Origin: Folioceros fuciformis
Lineage: Eukaryota > Anthocerotophyta > Anthocerotopsida > Anthocerotales
Length of the DNA: 64,000 nucleotides
NCBI GenBank assembly: GCA_049999805.1
Contig: JBNGIO010006013.1
Coordinates: forward strand, 102,336 to 166,335
Reading direction: 5' to 3'
A program made the translations under genes and the position numbers. Of the stretch, positions 1 to 10,470 are shown one piece after another. Within the stretch, counting starts at the first letter, position 1. Each line of letters starts with the position of its first letter. The notes beneath the pieces were generated by a model, which saw nothing but the letters and a program-made list of their open reading frames with translations, was not told where the DNA came from and searched no databases.

Positions 1-40
1 CCAGTTGGGTTCATACTAGACTAGTTCTAGTTATTAGTGA

Positions 41-73
41 ACTTAGGATAGTGTAGATTATCCCATATTGAAC
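41..73 (+). repeat. LTR-related fragment outside the copia element
   Basis: These 33 bases are identical to an internal stretch of the 5' LTR at about 472-504. They lie 350 bp outside the intact element, so they are probably the remnant of another insertion of the same LTR family. The rest of 74-425 shows nothing I recognise, apart from a 77-codon minus-strand open frame running into the LTR that matches no family I know. Confidence 0.6.
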
Positions 74-425
74 CTGGAAGTTGTGTAGCCCTAAATGTAC
101 TACTTAAATGGAGACCTCGGACCTCCATAGTAAGACAGTGGTGATGTGTATTGTTTTCATGGTTGTGATCACCAATACCACCCTCTCTTCTCTCCTCTCC
201 TCTCCTACACTTGCACGTAGACTGGAGTCGATCCTATTGATAGTAACCAATAATACGTAGCCGCTCCAATGCTCTTCCTCATGATCAGACACACCTTGGC
301 TTGAACACTAGCAGTAGGTACTATATCAGGGAAAACTAGTGACAACATCTTGCAAGCCCACTGATTAGTTCCTAGATAGTTCCTCCAGCTCGTTTTCGGC
401 ATCCCTTGAGATCCAAGCAAGAGTT

Positions 426-686
426 TGTTAGAAATCAAGCTCTAACTGAATTGTTATTAAGAGCATACAACACTTAGGATAGTGTAGATTATCCCATATT
501 GAACTCGTAGTTATCTACCACCTAAGTGTTATCAAGATATATTAAGATATACTAAGATATTGCACCCTCAAGACTAAGGCTTACCTTATCAAGGGTTGCC
601 CCGCCTGAAGGCTATATATGTAGCATCACGTGCACCATAAGGAATGTACTGTGGAGTCCATCTAAGCTAGTGGTGCTATTTCAACA
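426..686 (+). repeat. 5' LTR of the copia element
   Basis: It begins TGTTAGAAATC and ends TTTCAACA and is the same length as the 3' LTR. I count ten differences between the two LTRs (about 3.8 percent), nine of them transitions. Most lie in CG or CHG contexts, which suggests decay by cytosine methylation after insertion. Confidence 0.95.
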
Positions 687-698
687 TGGTATTAGAGC
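687..698 (+). other. Primer-binding site (initiator Met tRNA type)
   Basis: The sequence TGGTATTAGAGC directly abuts the 5' LTR. It differs at one base from the TGGTATCAGAGC that typifies copia elements primed by initiator methionine tRNA. Confidence 0.85.
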
Positions 699-1364
699 CA
701 GAGAGAGCGTCGGCGGCCATGGTGGCTATGGCGGGGGTTTGAGGCTATGGCCGTGAGTGTGAAGGTGGCTGGCAACGCAAGCTATTGAGAGGCGTAGGAG
801 GCGCAGCGGCGTAGCTGGCGTAGGAAGCCGCAACAGGCGCCATAGACGCAAGAGCGCACGAGAGGCGCGAGAAGGAGAGAGACTCAGGAGGAGCAGCAAC
901 TACTGGAGGCAACCAGGCCGTGGAAGCCACAACATGCCCAGGATCTGTGAGGAGGAAGGCCTGAACTTGGCAAACAGTGTTTTGTTTTGTTTTTTTTTTT
1001 TTTTTTTTAACTACTGTGATTGCTGCACATCAACTTGGATAGGAGTGTAGGACTACCTGAACTACGCAGGCACAGAAGAACATTTCTGAAGCTAGCTGGA
1101 CAATCTGGATTGTCAGGACCGCCTCCTCCATCAGACTTCGAAAGTGCAAGAAGGATGTTCGCTGACTAACTCTGTCAAGAGCTGTCTCGTAGATGACAGG
1201 ATTACTGAAGGTTGCAAGAAGCCTTCTCCCTGTGACATCTCTAACTGTCTAAGCAGGCAGATAACAATGGCATAAATAAGGGCTACTGTTTGATAGTACT
1301 TTTTTTTGTGTCAACTTAGATATAGGGAGAGTAGAAAGCAGAAAAACTGGAAATGAGGGATATG

Positions 1365-3105
1365 AATCCTCAAGTAGTGAGAGCATTGACAGTGAGTTTG
1401 GCATTCCGTATGTGGAAACGCTAGGTGCTAAGGAGCAACGATATGCAAGGTAGGTTCAAACTGAACCAAGACCAAGGAGATCTGAGAGCGTTAGGAAACC
1501 CATTGACAGGTACACCTATACAAGCTACAATGCGCAACATTATGCGTATATGACAAGGGTCACAGCTTGTAAGGAGCCAACCAAGTTTGCTGAGGTAGCG
1601 ACAGATGATAACTGGTGTCAAGCCATGGATGAAGAATACTCCACATTAGTTGAGAACGGAAGGTGGGATTTGGTTCAATTGCCTGATGGCAAGGTTCCTA
1701 TTGGTTCTAAGTGGGTGTACAAGCTGAAGTTCAAGTCAGATGGAACGCTAGAGCGTTACAAGGCCAGGTTGGTTGCAAAGGGATATGCACAACAGTATGG
1801 TCTTGATTATGAGGAAACCTTTAGTCCAGTAGCCAAGATGACAACTGTAAGGACAGTCATAGCATTAGTTGCAGCTAAAGGATGGAAGTTATAGCAAATG
1901 GATGTCAAGAATGCTTTCTTGAATGCTGAGTTGCAGGAGGAAGCGTACTTGGAACAGCCTGAAGACTATGTTCATCCTAAGTTTCCAACGTACGTATGCA
2001 AACTGAAGAAGGCATTGTATGGACTCAAACAGGCACCTAGAGCATGGAATGCTCGTATCACAAGCTATTTGAAGGAGCGAGGGTTTGTGATTGGAGACGC
2101 AGATCACTGTTTGTTTGTAAAACTGACCAAGGGAGGACAAGTGTGTCTTGTTTTTTATGTTGACGACCTGATCATCACAGGAGATGATGCAAATGGTATT
2201 GCAGATGTCAAGGCGAATCTGCAAAAAGAGTTCAAGGTGAAGGATCTTGGTGAACTCACATACTTCTTAGGAATTGAGGTTGTGTCTACACCTCAAGGAA
2301 TCTAGCTATTGCAAAAACAATATGCTAAGGATATGCTGCAGAAGTATGGCATGGCAGATTGCAAAGCGATGGATACACCATTGGAGCAGAACGTCAAACT
2401 GCAAATGGATGTAGGAACTGAGCTGGAAAATGTGGCCATGTATCGACAGATGGTCGGAAGTTTGATCTACTTGACTATGACACGTCCTGACTTAAGTTAT
2501 GCAGTAGGACTGATTAGTCAATTCATGCAGAACCCAAGGAAACTGCACTTGGATGTAGTTAGAAGAATCATGAGATATGTGAAAGGAACTATTGAGTTTG
2601 GATTGCTCTATGAGCATAGGAAGCATCTTGAACTGACAGGATATACAGATGCTGATTGGGCTGGCTGTGCGTATGACAGAATATCAACCAGTGGATATGC
2701 ATTCAGTTTGGGAAGTAGTATGATCAGTTGGCAAAAACAAGAAACAACCGATAGTTGCTTTGTCAAGCATAGAAGCAGAGTATCGAGAAGCTGCAATGGT
2801 AGCCTGTGAAGTAGCTTGGTTGCATAAGTTGCTACATGATCTTGGAAATATAGTGAACAGAAAAGGTCACAATCTACTGTGACAACATGAGTAGCATGAG
2901 GTTGGCTACTAATCCTGTGTTTCATGCTCGTTCGAAGCACATAGAAGTACATTATCATTTCATCAGGGAAGTGGTATTATCTGAGAAGATAGATCTTCGG
3001 CACGTGAAGACCGCAGACCAGGTAGCAGATATCTTTACTAAGTCGCTAGGTGGAGATAAGTTCTTACACTTTTGTGAACTACTTGGAGTGTTACAAATAG
3101 TCTGA
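1365..3105 (+). pseudogene. copia pol remnant: reverse transcriptase (RVT_2) and RNase H
   Basis: The reading frame runs from the linker upstream of the reverse transcriptase (around 1365-1550), through the RT core ([56 protein letters not shown] with the catalytic YVDD), to the RNase H region (TGYTDADWAGC) and the C-terminal SKHIEVHYHFIRE and VADIFTKSL motifs. The frame is broken by TAG stops at 1892-1894 and 2303-2305, both apparently at former sense codons because the frame continues past them. A short insertion near 2745 shifts the RNase H frame, and more stops follow at 2880-2900. About 700-1365 contains no recognisable gag and includes a long T run near 983-1008. Confidence 0.93.
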
Positions 3106-3107
3106 GC

Positions 3108-3118
3108 TTGAGGGGGAG
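3108..3118 (+). other. Polypurine tract
   Basis: A purine-rich run (TTGAGGGGGAG) ends exactly at the first base of the 3' LTR. This is the expected position and composition for the plus-strand primer of a copia element. Confidence 0.85.
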
Positions 3119-3379
3119 TGTTAGAAATCAAGCTCTAATTGAATTGTTATTAAGAGCATACAACACTTAGGATAGTGTAGATTATTCCATATTGAACTCG
3201 TAGTTATCTACCACCTAAGTGTTATCAAGATATATCAGGATATACCAGGATATTGCACCCTCGAGACTAAGGCTTACCTTATCGAGGGTTGCCTCGCCTG
3301 AAGGCTATATATGTAGCATCACGTGCACCATAAGGAATGTACTGTGGAGTCCATCTAAGCTAGTGGTTCTATTTCAACA
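3119..3379 (+). repeat. 3' LTR of the copia element
   Basis: 261 bp, paired with 426-686. It keeps two CAG sites and two TCGAG sites that are TAA and TCAAG in the 5' copy. Confidence 0.95.
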
Positions 3380-3385
3380 GGGTTC

Positions 3386-4332
3386 CTATGGTAGGGACCC
3401 AAACTCCCCTTTCCTGCCTCCCACGCCAGCACATAAGGGGCACAACTGTTTTAAATGGGTGTGGAAACCACAAAGACTACACCTTAGAGGAAGGTTAGGA
3501 TAATCCAGAAGCTGTGTAAAACATTTAGTTGAATCTTCGGGGTCTTTGATAATTACTCTTGCTGGCAAAGATGAGAGGTTATCCACCTGAACCCCAAACT
3601 TTGGCAGCTTCAAGATGTCGAAAAAAGCTGAGTCAACCTTGGGGAGAACCACCACTTCCCTATTGCTTCCAAAATCTTCCTGATCAAGGGCACAAGTTGG
3701 ACTGGTAACGCCGGCAGCCTCACCCAAAGCAAATGTTGCTTTATTCGAGACTGCTTGAGCGTGCTACCGGGTGTCCATGCTTCCACTAATATAGGAGTGG
3801 TTTTCCACTCCTATATGAAGTGTGGAGGAGTGCATTTGTGCCCTCCACAGAGTTACATTTGATTTGGAAGGAGTGGTCTTCTTTTAGGAAGACATACGTA
3901 GGGGGGGGCTCCAATGACCTCCTCTACCCATGCCTCCAACTCCTGCACAGAGGGGGCGTTCCCCTAAGTAAGACATCCCACCATTAAGGTAGCTGAAAGT
4001 CGCTCTTCCTCTTGCTAGAAAAAGTTCTCTTCTGTTACAATATTCGCTGGAGGACCAAGCTTGATACTGTCCAAGTCATTAGCAGCTGCAGAGCCCTTCT
4101 ATGAACGTACGTCCATGTTGCCAAAACCCGTGGAAAAGTCAGACAAAGGTGTCCGTACCATCGAGGGCATGTTCTCCGCGACAAAGTCCGTTGCTGAACC
4201 GCCCGGCCTGCTACGTCCATCGTGCAACCTAAGGTTATTAGTACCACCACCGTACTTGGCCTCAGTGATCCTGGCCGCCCACGTGTTGGCTGTTGATGTC
4301 GAAGCTCCCCGTGGGGGGCTCGTGGACGCCAT
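3386..4332 (-). pseudogene. Decayed LINE-like ORF1 (DUF4283-like region and zinc knuckle)
   Basis: Read on the minus strand, the frame opens at 4332 with a Ser/Thr-rich N terminus (MASTSPPRGAS). It passes a segment resembling DUF4283 of plant LINE ORF1 proteins (ERLSATLMVGCLT, then HLLWVRLPALP) and ends with LPLRCSLCGFHTHLKQLCPL, a likely CCHC-type knuckle. In-frame stops near 4015, 3966, 3850 and 3810 and a frame change near 3700 show it is dead. It starts seven bases beyond the copia 3' LTR, so the copia element may have landed inside or beside it. The family assignment rests on motif pattern only. Confidence 0.55.
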
Positions 4333-5190
4333 CCCGCTGTCTACAGGCCTATATCGGTGCCATCCTTACTTCCTCTGTAGCGTCCGCCTGATTAGGCATC
4401 AATTTTGAATTCTTCCCATTTTCATTCATTGTTGGCTTTATCCATTATAATAAAGTATCACCACAAGTTGCAAGCTTTTATTGTCTCCTTTTCTTTGTTC
4501 TCTTTCCAAGTTTACATGCTCAAACTTGTTGTATGTGGTCCTCTACAACTCTAGCTCTCCTTGAAAGTATACATTGTGGAAAGAAGCGTTGACTCTTGTT
4601 GTCCATTTGTGATTTGTTGTTCATTTGGGATATCTACCTAGGCAATAATATCATGCTGTTCATTTGATTTGTTGTTGAGTTTGAAGATCTTCCTCAACAA
4701 TAATGTTATGTAGACCATCTATGATATGTTATTGAGTTTGGAGATCTATCTTGGCTCCAATATGTTGTTGGCTTATTAAAATTGCTCAAGGATTGTCAAA
4801 ATCTTTGTGCATAGCATCTTCTTTGCATTCTTAAGCAAGACATCCTTGAAAAGAGGAAGATATGATGTATCACCCAAATCAAATAGAAATTCCTTGCTCA
4901 TCTTTAAGAAGCCATGATTTTCTTTTGGATCCCATTGAAATTCCTTGTTTATCTTAATTTTTTCAACAATATGGCTAGCCTCATCAATAGCAATCTTGAG
5001 ATTTTTGGGTTAAAATTGGATTAACATCCATATTAGGTACTGATGACGAGCCAATTCCTAAATTTAGTTTTTACGTGGTGACCTTTCCTTGGCCAATATT
5101 GTTGCCACTTTTATAAGAATTCAATGTTGGTGGGCTTTAACCTAGTATCACAATAGGTTTGGGTTGGCCCACTTCTAGTTTGCTGACTTG
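4333..5190. other. AT-rich intergenic DNA without a gene
   Basis: No coding region is recognisable. About 4439-4510 shares a segment (TCCATTATAATAAAG, then TTGCAAGCTTTT and TTCTCTTTCCAA) with 6566-6655 in the same orientation. The minisatellite block at 5190-6560 is therefore bracketed by direct repeats about 2.1 kb apart, with related 'GGAAAGAAGC' words following each. Confidence 0.5.
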
Positions 5191-5439
5191 CCATGGCATG
5201 GGGTGATAGCTTCAACATTTTTGTCTTCTTTAGATTAATGATCTTGGTTTTAAATTTTGACTTGCCATCATGTCTGCATCTTGTCTTGCGGTCGTGTCCG
5301 CCATCATTGAACGTAATAGTATGGTTGTTGGTCTTGTGTTTAGATCATGACTTGCCATCATGTTACATTGTTGAGGTTGCCTTTTGGTTGCGCCTGCCAT
5401 CACTAAATCCAAAGGTTTTGTGATTAGAAATGCCATCAT

Positions 5440-5620
5440 GTTTTGCTACGGTTGAGGTGCCATAACATATGGTTGATCTTGAGGTGTTGTTACCGTTATA
5501 TGTTGTTGTGGTTGAGGTGTCATAAAGTATGGCCGTGCTTGAAGTGTTGTTGTCATCATGTATTGTTGCTCTTGAGGTGCCATAATACATGGTTTTTTGT
5601 GAGGCGTTGTCAAGTATGTT
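5440..5620. repeat. Degenerate tandem repeat, about 60-bp unit
   Basis: Three diverged units share 'TTGAGGTG(C/T)CATAA'. Read on the minus strand, each unit gives a 20-residue period built on YxTS...NNTS...TI, so the array may descend from a coding repeat. Nearby 5230-5440 has further 'GCCATCATG' words at irregular spacing. Confidence 0.6.
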
Positions 5621-5767
5621 TGAGCTTTTCCTTGTTGTATCCCCCATCATGGTTCCCTTGATAATTATTCCTCTTGTATTATGGGGTTGCCTTATCATTG
5701 CAATTTAATGTTGCATTGTTATTACTTGCCATGCATCATTGCAGAGGGAATCTTGTTCGTCCGCTAT

Positions 5768-6250
5768 TGCCACATCCCTGTTCATGGTTGTACCCGCATC
5801 CTTGTTCTTGGATCATTGTTCTTGGTTGTAGTTGTATCCCTGTTCATGGTTGTACCCGCATCCTTGTTCTTGGATCATTGTTCTTGGTTGTAGTTGTATT
5901 CTTGTTCATGGTTGTACCCGCATCCTTGTTCTTGGATCATTGTTCTTGGTTGTAGTTGTATCCCTGTTCATCGCTGTCGCCGCATCCTTGTTCTTGGATC
6001 ATTGTTCTTGGTTGTAGTTGTATCCCTGTTCATCGCTGTCGCCAAATCCTTGTTCTTGGATCATTGTTCTTGGTTGTAGTTGTATCTTGGTTGTAGTTGT
6101 ATCCATGTTCATCGCTGTCGCCGAATCCTTGTTCTTGGATCATTGTTTTGGGTAGTAGTTGTATCCCTATTCATCGCTGTTGCCGCATCCTTGTTCTTGG
6201 ATCATCGTTCTTGGTTCTAGTTATATCCCGTTCATTGTTGTTGCCGCATT
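5768..6250. repeat. 62-bp minisatellite
   Basis: The unit contains 'CTTGTTCTTGGATCATTG' followed by 'TTCTTGGTTGTAGTTGTATC' and recurs every 62 bases (start codons of the derived open frames at 5832 and 5894, and at 6097 and 6159, are 62 apart). About seven copies are seen, the last ones diverged. Because 62 is not a multiple of three, the open frames across it shift phase each unit. I regard them as by-products, not genes. Confidence 0.88.
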
Positions 6251-6324
6251 CCTGTTCATCCACAATTGCCGGATCATTGTTCTTGGTTGTACTTGTATCA
6301 TTGTTCATGGTTGTAGCCGCACCC

Positions 6325-6545
6325 CTATTAATCGTTGTTGCCACATTCCTTTTCATCGCTATTGCAGCATTTCTACTCATGGTTGTTGCTGCAACCTTCT
6401 TCATCGTTGTTGCCACATTCCTATTTATTATTGTTGCCGGACCCTTGTTCATCGCTGTTGCCACATTCCTATTCGTTTACTATTGCCNNNNNNNNNNACA
6501 TTCCTATTCGTTTACTATTGCCACACCCTTGTTCATCGCTGTTGT
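6325..6545. repeat. 24-bp tandem repeat, interrupted by an assembly gap
   Basis: The unit is 'TTGCCACATTCCTATTCATCG'-like with a 24-base period, giving an 8-residue hydrophobic period on the plus strand (VATFLFIA-like) and an 8-residue ATT-rich period on the minus strand. At least six units lie left of the gap. The composition suggests derivation from the adjacent 62-bp array. Confidence 0.75.
6488..6497. other. Assembly gap (10 N)
   Basis: Ten N inside the 24-bp array. The roughly 24 bases on either side of the gap are the same, as expected when an assembler fails to collapse or size a tandem array. Confidence 0.99.
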
Positions 6546-6699
6546 TGCATCCCTATCCCTATTCTTATCCATTATAATAAACAATCATTGTTCGAATATC
6601 CATTATAATAAAGTTGCAAGCTTTTGTTAATTCTTTTCTTTTGTTCTCTTTCCAATTTTCTATGCGCAATCTAGCGCTGTGATCGGATGAACCCGATGG

Positions 6700-7015
6700 A
6701 GAATGAAGAAACCAACAAGTCTCCTTTACAATACACACTATGGAAAGAAGCCGACGGAGATAGAAGAAACCAACAAGTCTTCTTGAAAGTATACTTTATA
6801 AGAAGAAGTCGATAGGGAAAGAGAAACCAACAACTCTTCTTAAAAGTATACTCTATGGGAAGAAGCTAATGGAGAAAGAGGAAAGCACCAACTCTCTTTG
6901 AAAGGATACTCTATGGGAAGAAGCCAATGGAGAAAGGGGAAACCAACAACTCTCCTTGAAAGTATACATTATAGGAAGAAGCTGATGGAGAAAAAAAAAA
7001 ACCAACAAAGTAATA
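6700..7015. repeat. Tandem repeat, about 60-bp unit
   Basis: About five units share 'ACCAACAACTCTCCTTGAAA' followed by 'GTATACTCTATGGGAAGAAGC'. Units differ by several substitutions each, and the first ones are the most diverged. Confidence 0.8.
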
Positions 7016-7212
7016 AGGAAAATGTCTTCATTGTTAAGCACAAATAATAAGAATAGTATAATGATTGTTGAAAGTATAGATGATGGGAAGAAGTTGATGC
7101 AAAGAAGAAAGACCAAAAGAGTACTAGAGCCTCAACGTCAGCATACTTCTGGATGGGTAAAGAACTCAAATATGATGATAAACAGCAGCCCAAGTATTAT
7201 TTATAAGATTTG

Positions 7213-7745
7213 AGGCCATGGGGTCCGTATATACACAAAGTTATGTACCCTAAATTATAAGACTTGCAGCGCATGGGCTCCTTATATACTCAAAGTTACG
7301 TCTCTTAAATTATAAACTTGAGGCCCATAGGCTCCTTATATACTCAAAGTTATGTGCCCTAAATTATAAAACTTGTGGCCCATGGGCTCCTTATACACTC
7401 AAAGTTATGTCTCTTAAATTATAAAACTTGAGGCTCATAGGCTCCTTATATCCTCAAAGTTATGTCTCTTAAATTATAAGGTTTGAGGCCCATGGGCTTC
7501 TTATATACTCAAAGTTATGTACCCTAAATTATAAGGCTTGAGGCCTATGAGCTACTTATATACTCAAAGTTATGTCCCTTAAATTATAAGATTTGAGGCC
7601 CATGGGCTCTTCTATACATAAAGTTATGTACCCTAAATTATAAGACTTGAGGCCGATGGGCTCCTAATATACTTGAAGTTATGTACCCTAAATTATAAGA
7701 CTTGAGGCCCACTGGCTCCTTATATACTCAAAGTTATGTACCCAT
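7213..7745. repeat. 55-bp minisatellite, about ten units
   Basis: The unit reads AGGCCCATGGGCTCCTTATA, then TACTCAAAGTTATGT, then a CCCTAAATTATAAGACTTG-like end. I can lay out nine complete units and a partial tenth, each diverged by a few bases. No coding potential is seen. Confidence 0.92.
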
Positions 7746-7800
7746 AAGGAAACTGATATAATTAAAAATTCTAGCGCAAAGCTTACCTAAAGACTTCCTC

Positions 7801-7953
7801 CCTTCCCTTAGCAAGAGTGGAATTTAAACAAAACACGTGCAGGCCAGGTACAATAAATGTTGGTTTGAGTGTCAAGCCCCTTCCCTTAGCAAGAGTGGAA
7901 TTAAACAAAACACGTGCAGGCTAGGTACAATAAATGTTGGTTTGAGTGTCAAG
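7801..7953. repeat. Tandem duplication, 78-bp unit
   Basis: Two nearly identical units run from 'CCTTCCCTTAGCAAGAGTGG' to 'GGTTTGAGTGTCAAGC'. They differ by one deleted T and one C/T change, so the duplication is young compared with the neighbouring arrays. Confidence 0.9.
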
Positions 7954-8530
7954 CAAGTAAGCTCCATGCAGAGGCATGTTTAGCAGAGCAGGTTACTAAG
8001 AGCATGAGAAGCATGCAGCCCTAGGAAAAGTGTGTGGTAGTGAATAATAGCTTAAGGCTTAAGTAAGTGCTTAAGTAAGTAGTTGCTAAGTTAGTGACTT
8101 GAGCTTGTGTACAAAAGGGGACCTAGCCAAGGGCTAAAGAAAGTTCAGTACAGTGGGGTTGAGATGAGTATCTTCTCAAAGCCTTGAGAGCACTGGGTGC
8201 TTGGGCTATGCCTTGAGAGCATGTGTTGCTTGGGCTGTGAGAGCACATGAAAGGTGCTGTGAAGGAGCTGTGGGAGGAGGCCAAGAGAAGGGAGAGCTAA
8301 ACTCCTAGCTTAGGCAAAGATGGGGAGTTCTCTCTAGCCCTCCAGCTCTGTATGTTCTTGTTGACTCGTGATTTGAATAAAGAGCAGCAGCAAGGGTGCA
8401 GGCTGCGAGTCCTCCTAGAAGAGGAGGGCGGGCTACTTGGAGGCCTAGTGCTGTGTCCGGTGTTTAAAACTGACACTTGCTTTGGCTTCTAACGGCGTGG
8501 TTCTGCCCCACCCCGTTGAAGGGGGTGTTA
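7954..8530 (+). other. Possible solo LTR or LTR fragment
   Basis: This gene-free stretch has the feel of an LTR: 'AGTAAGTGCTTAAGTAAGTAG' repeats, a G-rich segment, a 'TTGAATAAAGAGCAGCAGC' polyadenylation-like site near 8375, and an end 'TTTGGCTTCTAACGG' that could be a mutated TAACA terminus near 8490. I could not find matching ends or a target duplication, so this is only a guess. Confidence 0.25.
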
Positions 8531-8539
8531 CTCTATAAC

Positions 8540-10100
8540 TGGTTACGTCATCTTTGAATGTCTCTTATGGGCACATGCAAAGTGGAATCCATAAAATCCA
8601 AAAGAGCGGGAGCTTTCGCGTTGTAGTGGCTCAAATATAGTGTGTCCTAAGCAAAATAACATATTTCCGGTCATTGGTGTACAACGGGCATGTCGTGGTG
8701 TTGGTTTCAAAGTTGTGGCTATGGTCTTATCGGGAATTAAAATATGGGACAACGACTGGACCCTAGTCTCTCGTACGCCAACTACATGTCCTGCACAGAG
8801 CACCGTGTGTCATTATCAGCGAGACCAAGTTGTGGGACTGGTCACTAGCAGCTGTCCTGATCCGCTCACCCAGCTTGAGCTAGGGCGGCTTCTCTGGCTC
8901 CAGCCAGCGGGGCCCCTGCGCCTGCCTTTGCCGGCCCCGCTGCTCCTCTCCACATCTGCTGGTGGAGCGTGAGCTTGGTGGACGCAACAATCATGGCATT
9001 GGCCTGCCCTGCTGCCTTAAATGCGTCTCCTGTTGGAGCCTCGTGAAGAGCGTCGGAGTGTCGGGGAGTTTTGTGTGCAGGAGCCCTGCAAATTGCGGCA
9101 CGGGGACCAGTCTGCGACCCCTCTCTCCCAGCGACGCACAATCAACGTGACTCAAGCCAGACAGCTGGTTGTTGGAGAAGTCCATTGCCTGCTTCAGAAG
9201 CTGGTTTGGTTTGGTAGCCACTGGACTTCTCCAGCAACCACCTTTCTGGTTAGTTTTGAGATCTCCATGTGCTCGTTGCTTCCTACGACTCCCGACCCGT
9301 GGCCGCCGGATGTGATTTGTGTTTGCCGCCGTAGCCCGTTTTGATCGCAGATCTTGCTCTCTGTCGAGGCTGCAGGCTGAGCAGCCTTGGTCTCTTTCGG
9401 TTTACCGATCTCCCTCGGCGGGAGCTGTTCGGGCGCTATCGCAGCGTGGATGTCGCAGATTCTACTTATGCTGGCTAATTGAGTAAGTGAAGGGCAGGCA
9501 AGCCTGTGTTTGTTCCGCACTGAATTGTCTCCACTCCCAGATCTGAGAACTGGTCCTGTAAATTGTGTCGACGGCTGCTCCTCTCATTTACGCCACTGTT
9601 ATGATGCATCTGAAAAGACGCTTATCATCTGCGTTCCTGACTCGTAGCCTCAGATCTGGTAGACAGCGTCTTTGAAATAGTCGACATGGGCGTAACTCCA
9701 CGCGTAATGTCGAACAGCACGTGCCTCCAGTTAGGGGCTTGTCCGGACGTCACTCGTCTCTCGCACTCATACGAAACGTTTCTCTGGGTGTCGGACTTGC
9801 TCACACTTCCGTCTGCGTTTTAGGCGACAAGCCGCCCATCGAAGGCACGCAGGTCTTTAAAAGAAAGGCGGATGGCGAAGGGAGGCAGGTTAGAATCTTC
9901 AGGGTTTTATTGTACATGACACTCTCCAAATTAGTGAGAGACAAGCGCGACGGCCGAAACACTTTTGCCATGGCATAACTGAACAAGCTACGTCGTAGGA
10001 ACGTTAAAAAAACTCAAGTCTTCACGTCGGGAAAACTTGAGCAAAATAGGTTCATGTAAGAAAGCTTGCGCAAGCTAGCTACATAGGTAGTCCAGGTGTT
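8540..10100. other. Unassigned region between repeats and the B-box gene
   Basis: Several open frames of 60-110 codons occur on both strands in the GC-rich part (8830-9560), but none has a recognisable domain, plausible splice links or conserved motif. About 10100-10470 is probably the 3' untranslated region of the B-box gene on the minus strand. Confidence 0.4.
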
Positions 10101-10470
10101 AGAACATCCTCATCCACAGTACAGCGCACTGCATGCCAACCTCCCTCCAAAAAAACGAAGTCGCATCAAATCCTCCCATTTCCCATATAAGCGAAGGAAG
10201 GACTGAGGGTCGCATCGTTGAAAAGGACCAACAGCTATGCAGATAATCTGTACAGAGATGAGAATGCTATATCTAAGCTGACCGAGCCAATAGTCCCTTG
10301 GAACAAATAAGGCTGGCACATCCCGGTGTACAAAGGCTGTGCCAAGACCTGGTGCCAGTTCAGAACTCCCTGTCTCAAGTAACAATAAGCATCAGCTCCA
10401 CCAACCACCTGGCCATAATGATGAAACGAGTACTCCCTGAAACCATGCTGAAATCACCACCTTTCCTGGC

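Larger units (their letters stand above)
426..3379 (+). mobile_element. Ty1/copia LTR retrotransposon, internally deleted and inactive
   Basis: Two LTRs of 261 bp each enclose only 2,432 bp of internal DNA. Immediately after the 5' LTR is a primer-binding site like that for initiator Met tRNA, and a purine tract precedes the 3' LTR. The internal part has the end of pol (reverse transcriptase and RNase H) but no recognisable gag, protease or integrase. A complete copia element usually has about 4 to 5 kb of internal sequence, so the 5' half of the polyprotein has been lost. LTR ends are TGTT...AACA. The flanking pentamers GAGTT (421-425) and GGGTT (3380-3384) look like a target-site duplication with one mismatch. 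Confidence 0.93.

Noticed and set aside
5674-6630. Plus-strand open frames with hydrophobic repeats resembling a membrane protein
   Set aside because: They are translations of 62-bp and 24-bp tandem arrays. The 62-bp period shifts frame at each unit, and no start context, splice sites or homology support a gene.
7213-7745. Evenly spaced direct repeats resembling a CRISPR array
   Set aside because: The whole 55-bp unit repeats with no variable spacers, in eukaryotic DNA without cas genes. It is a minisatellite.
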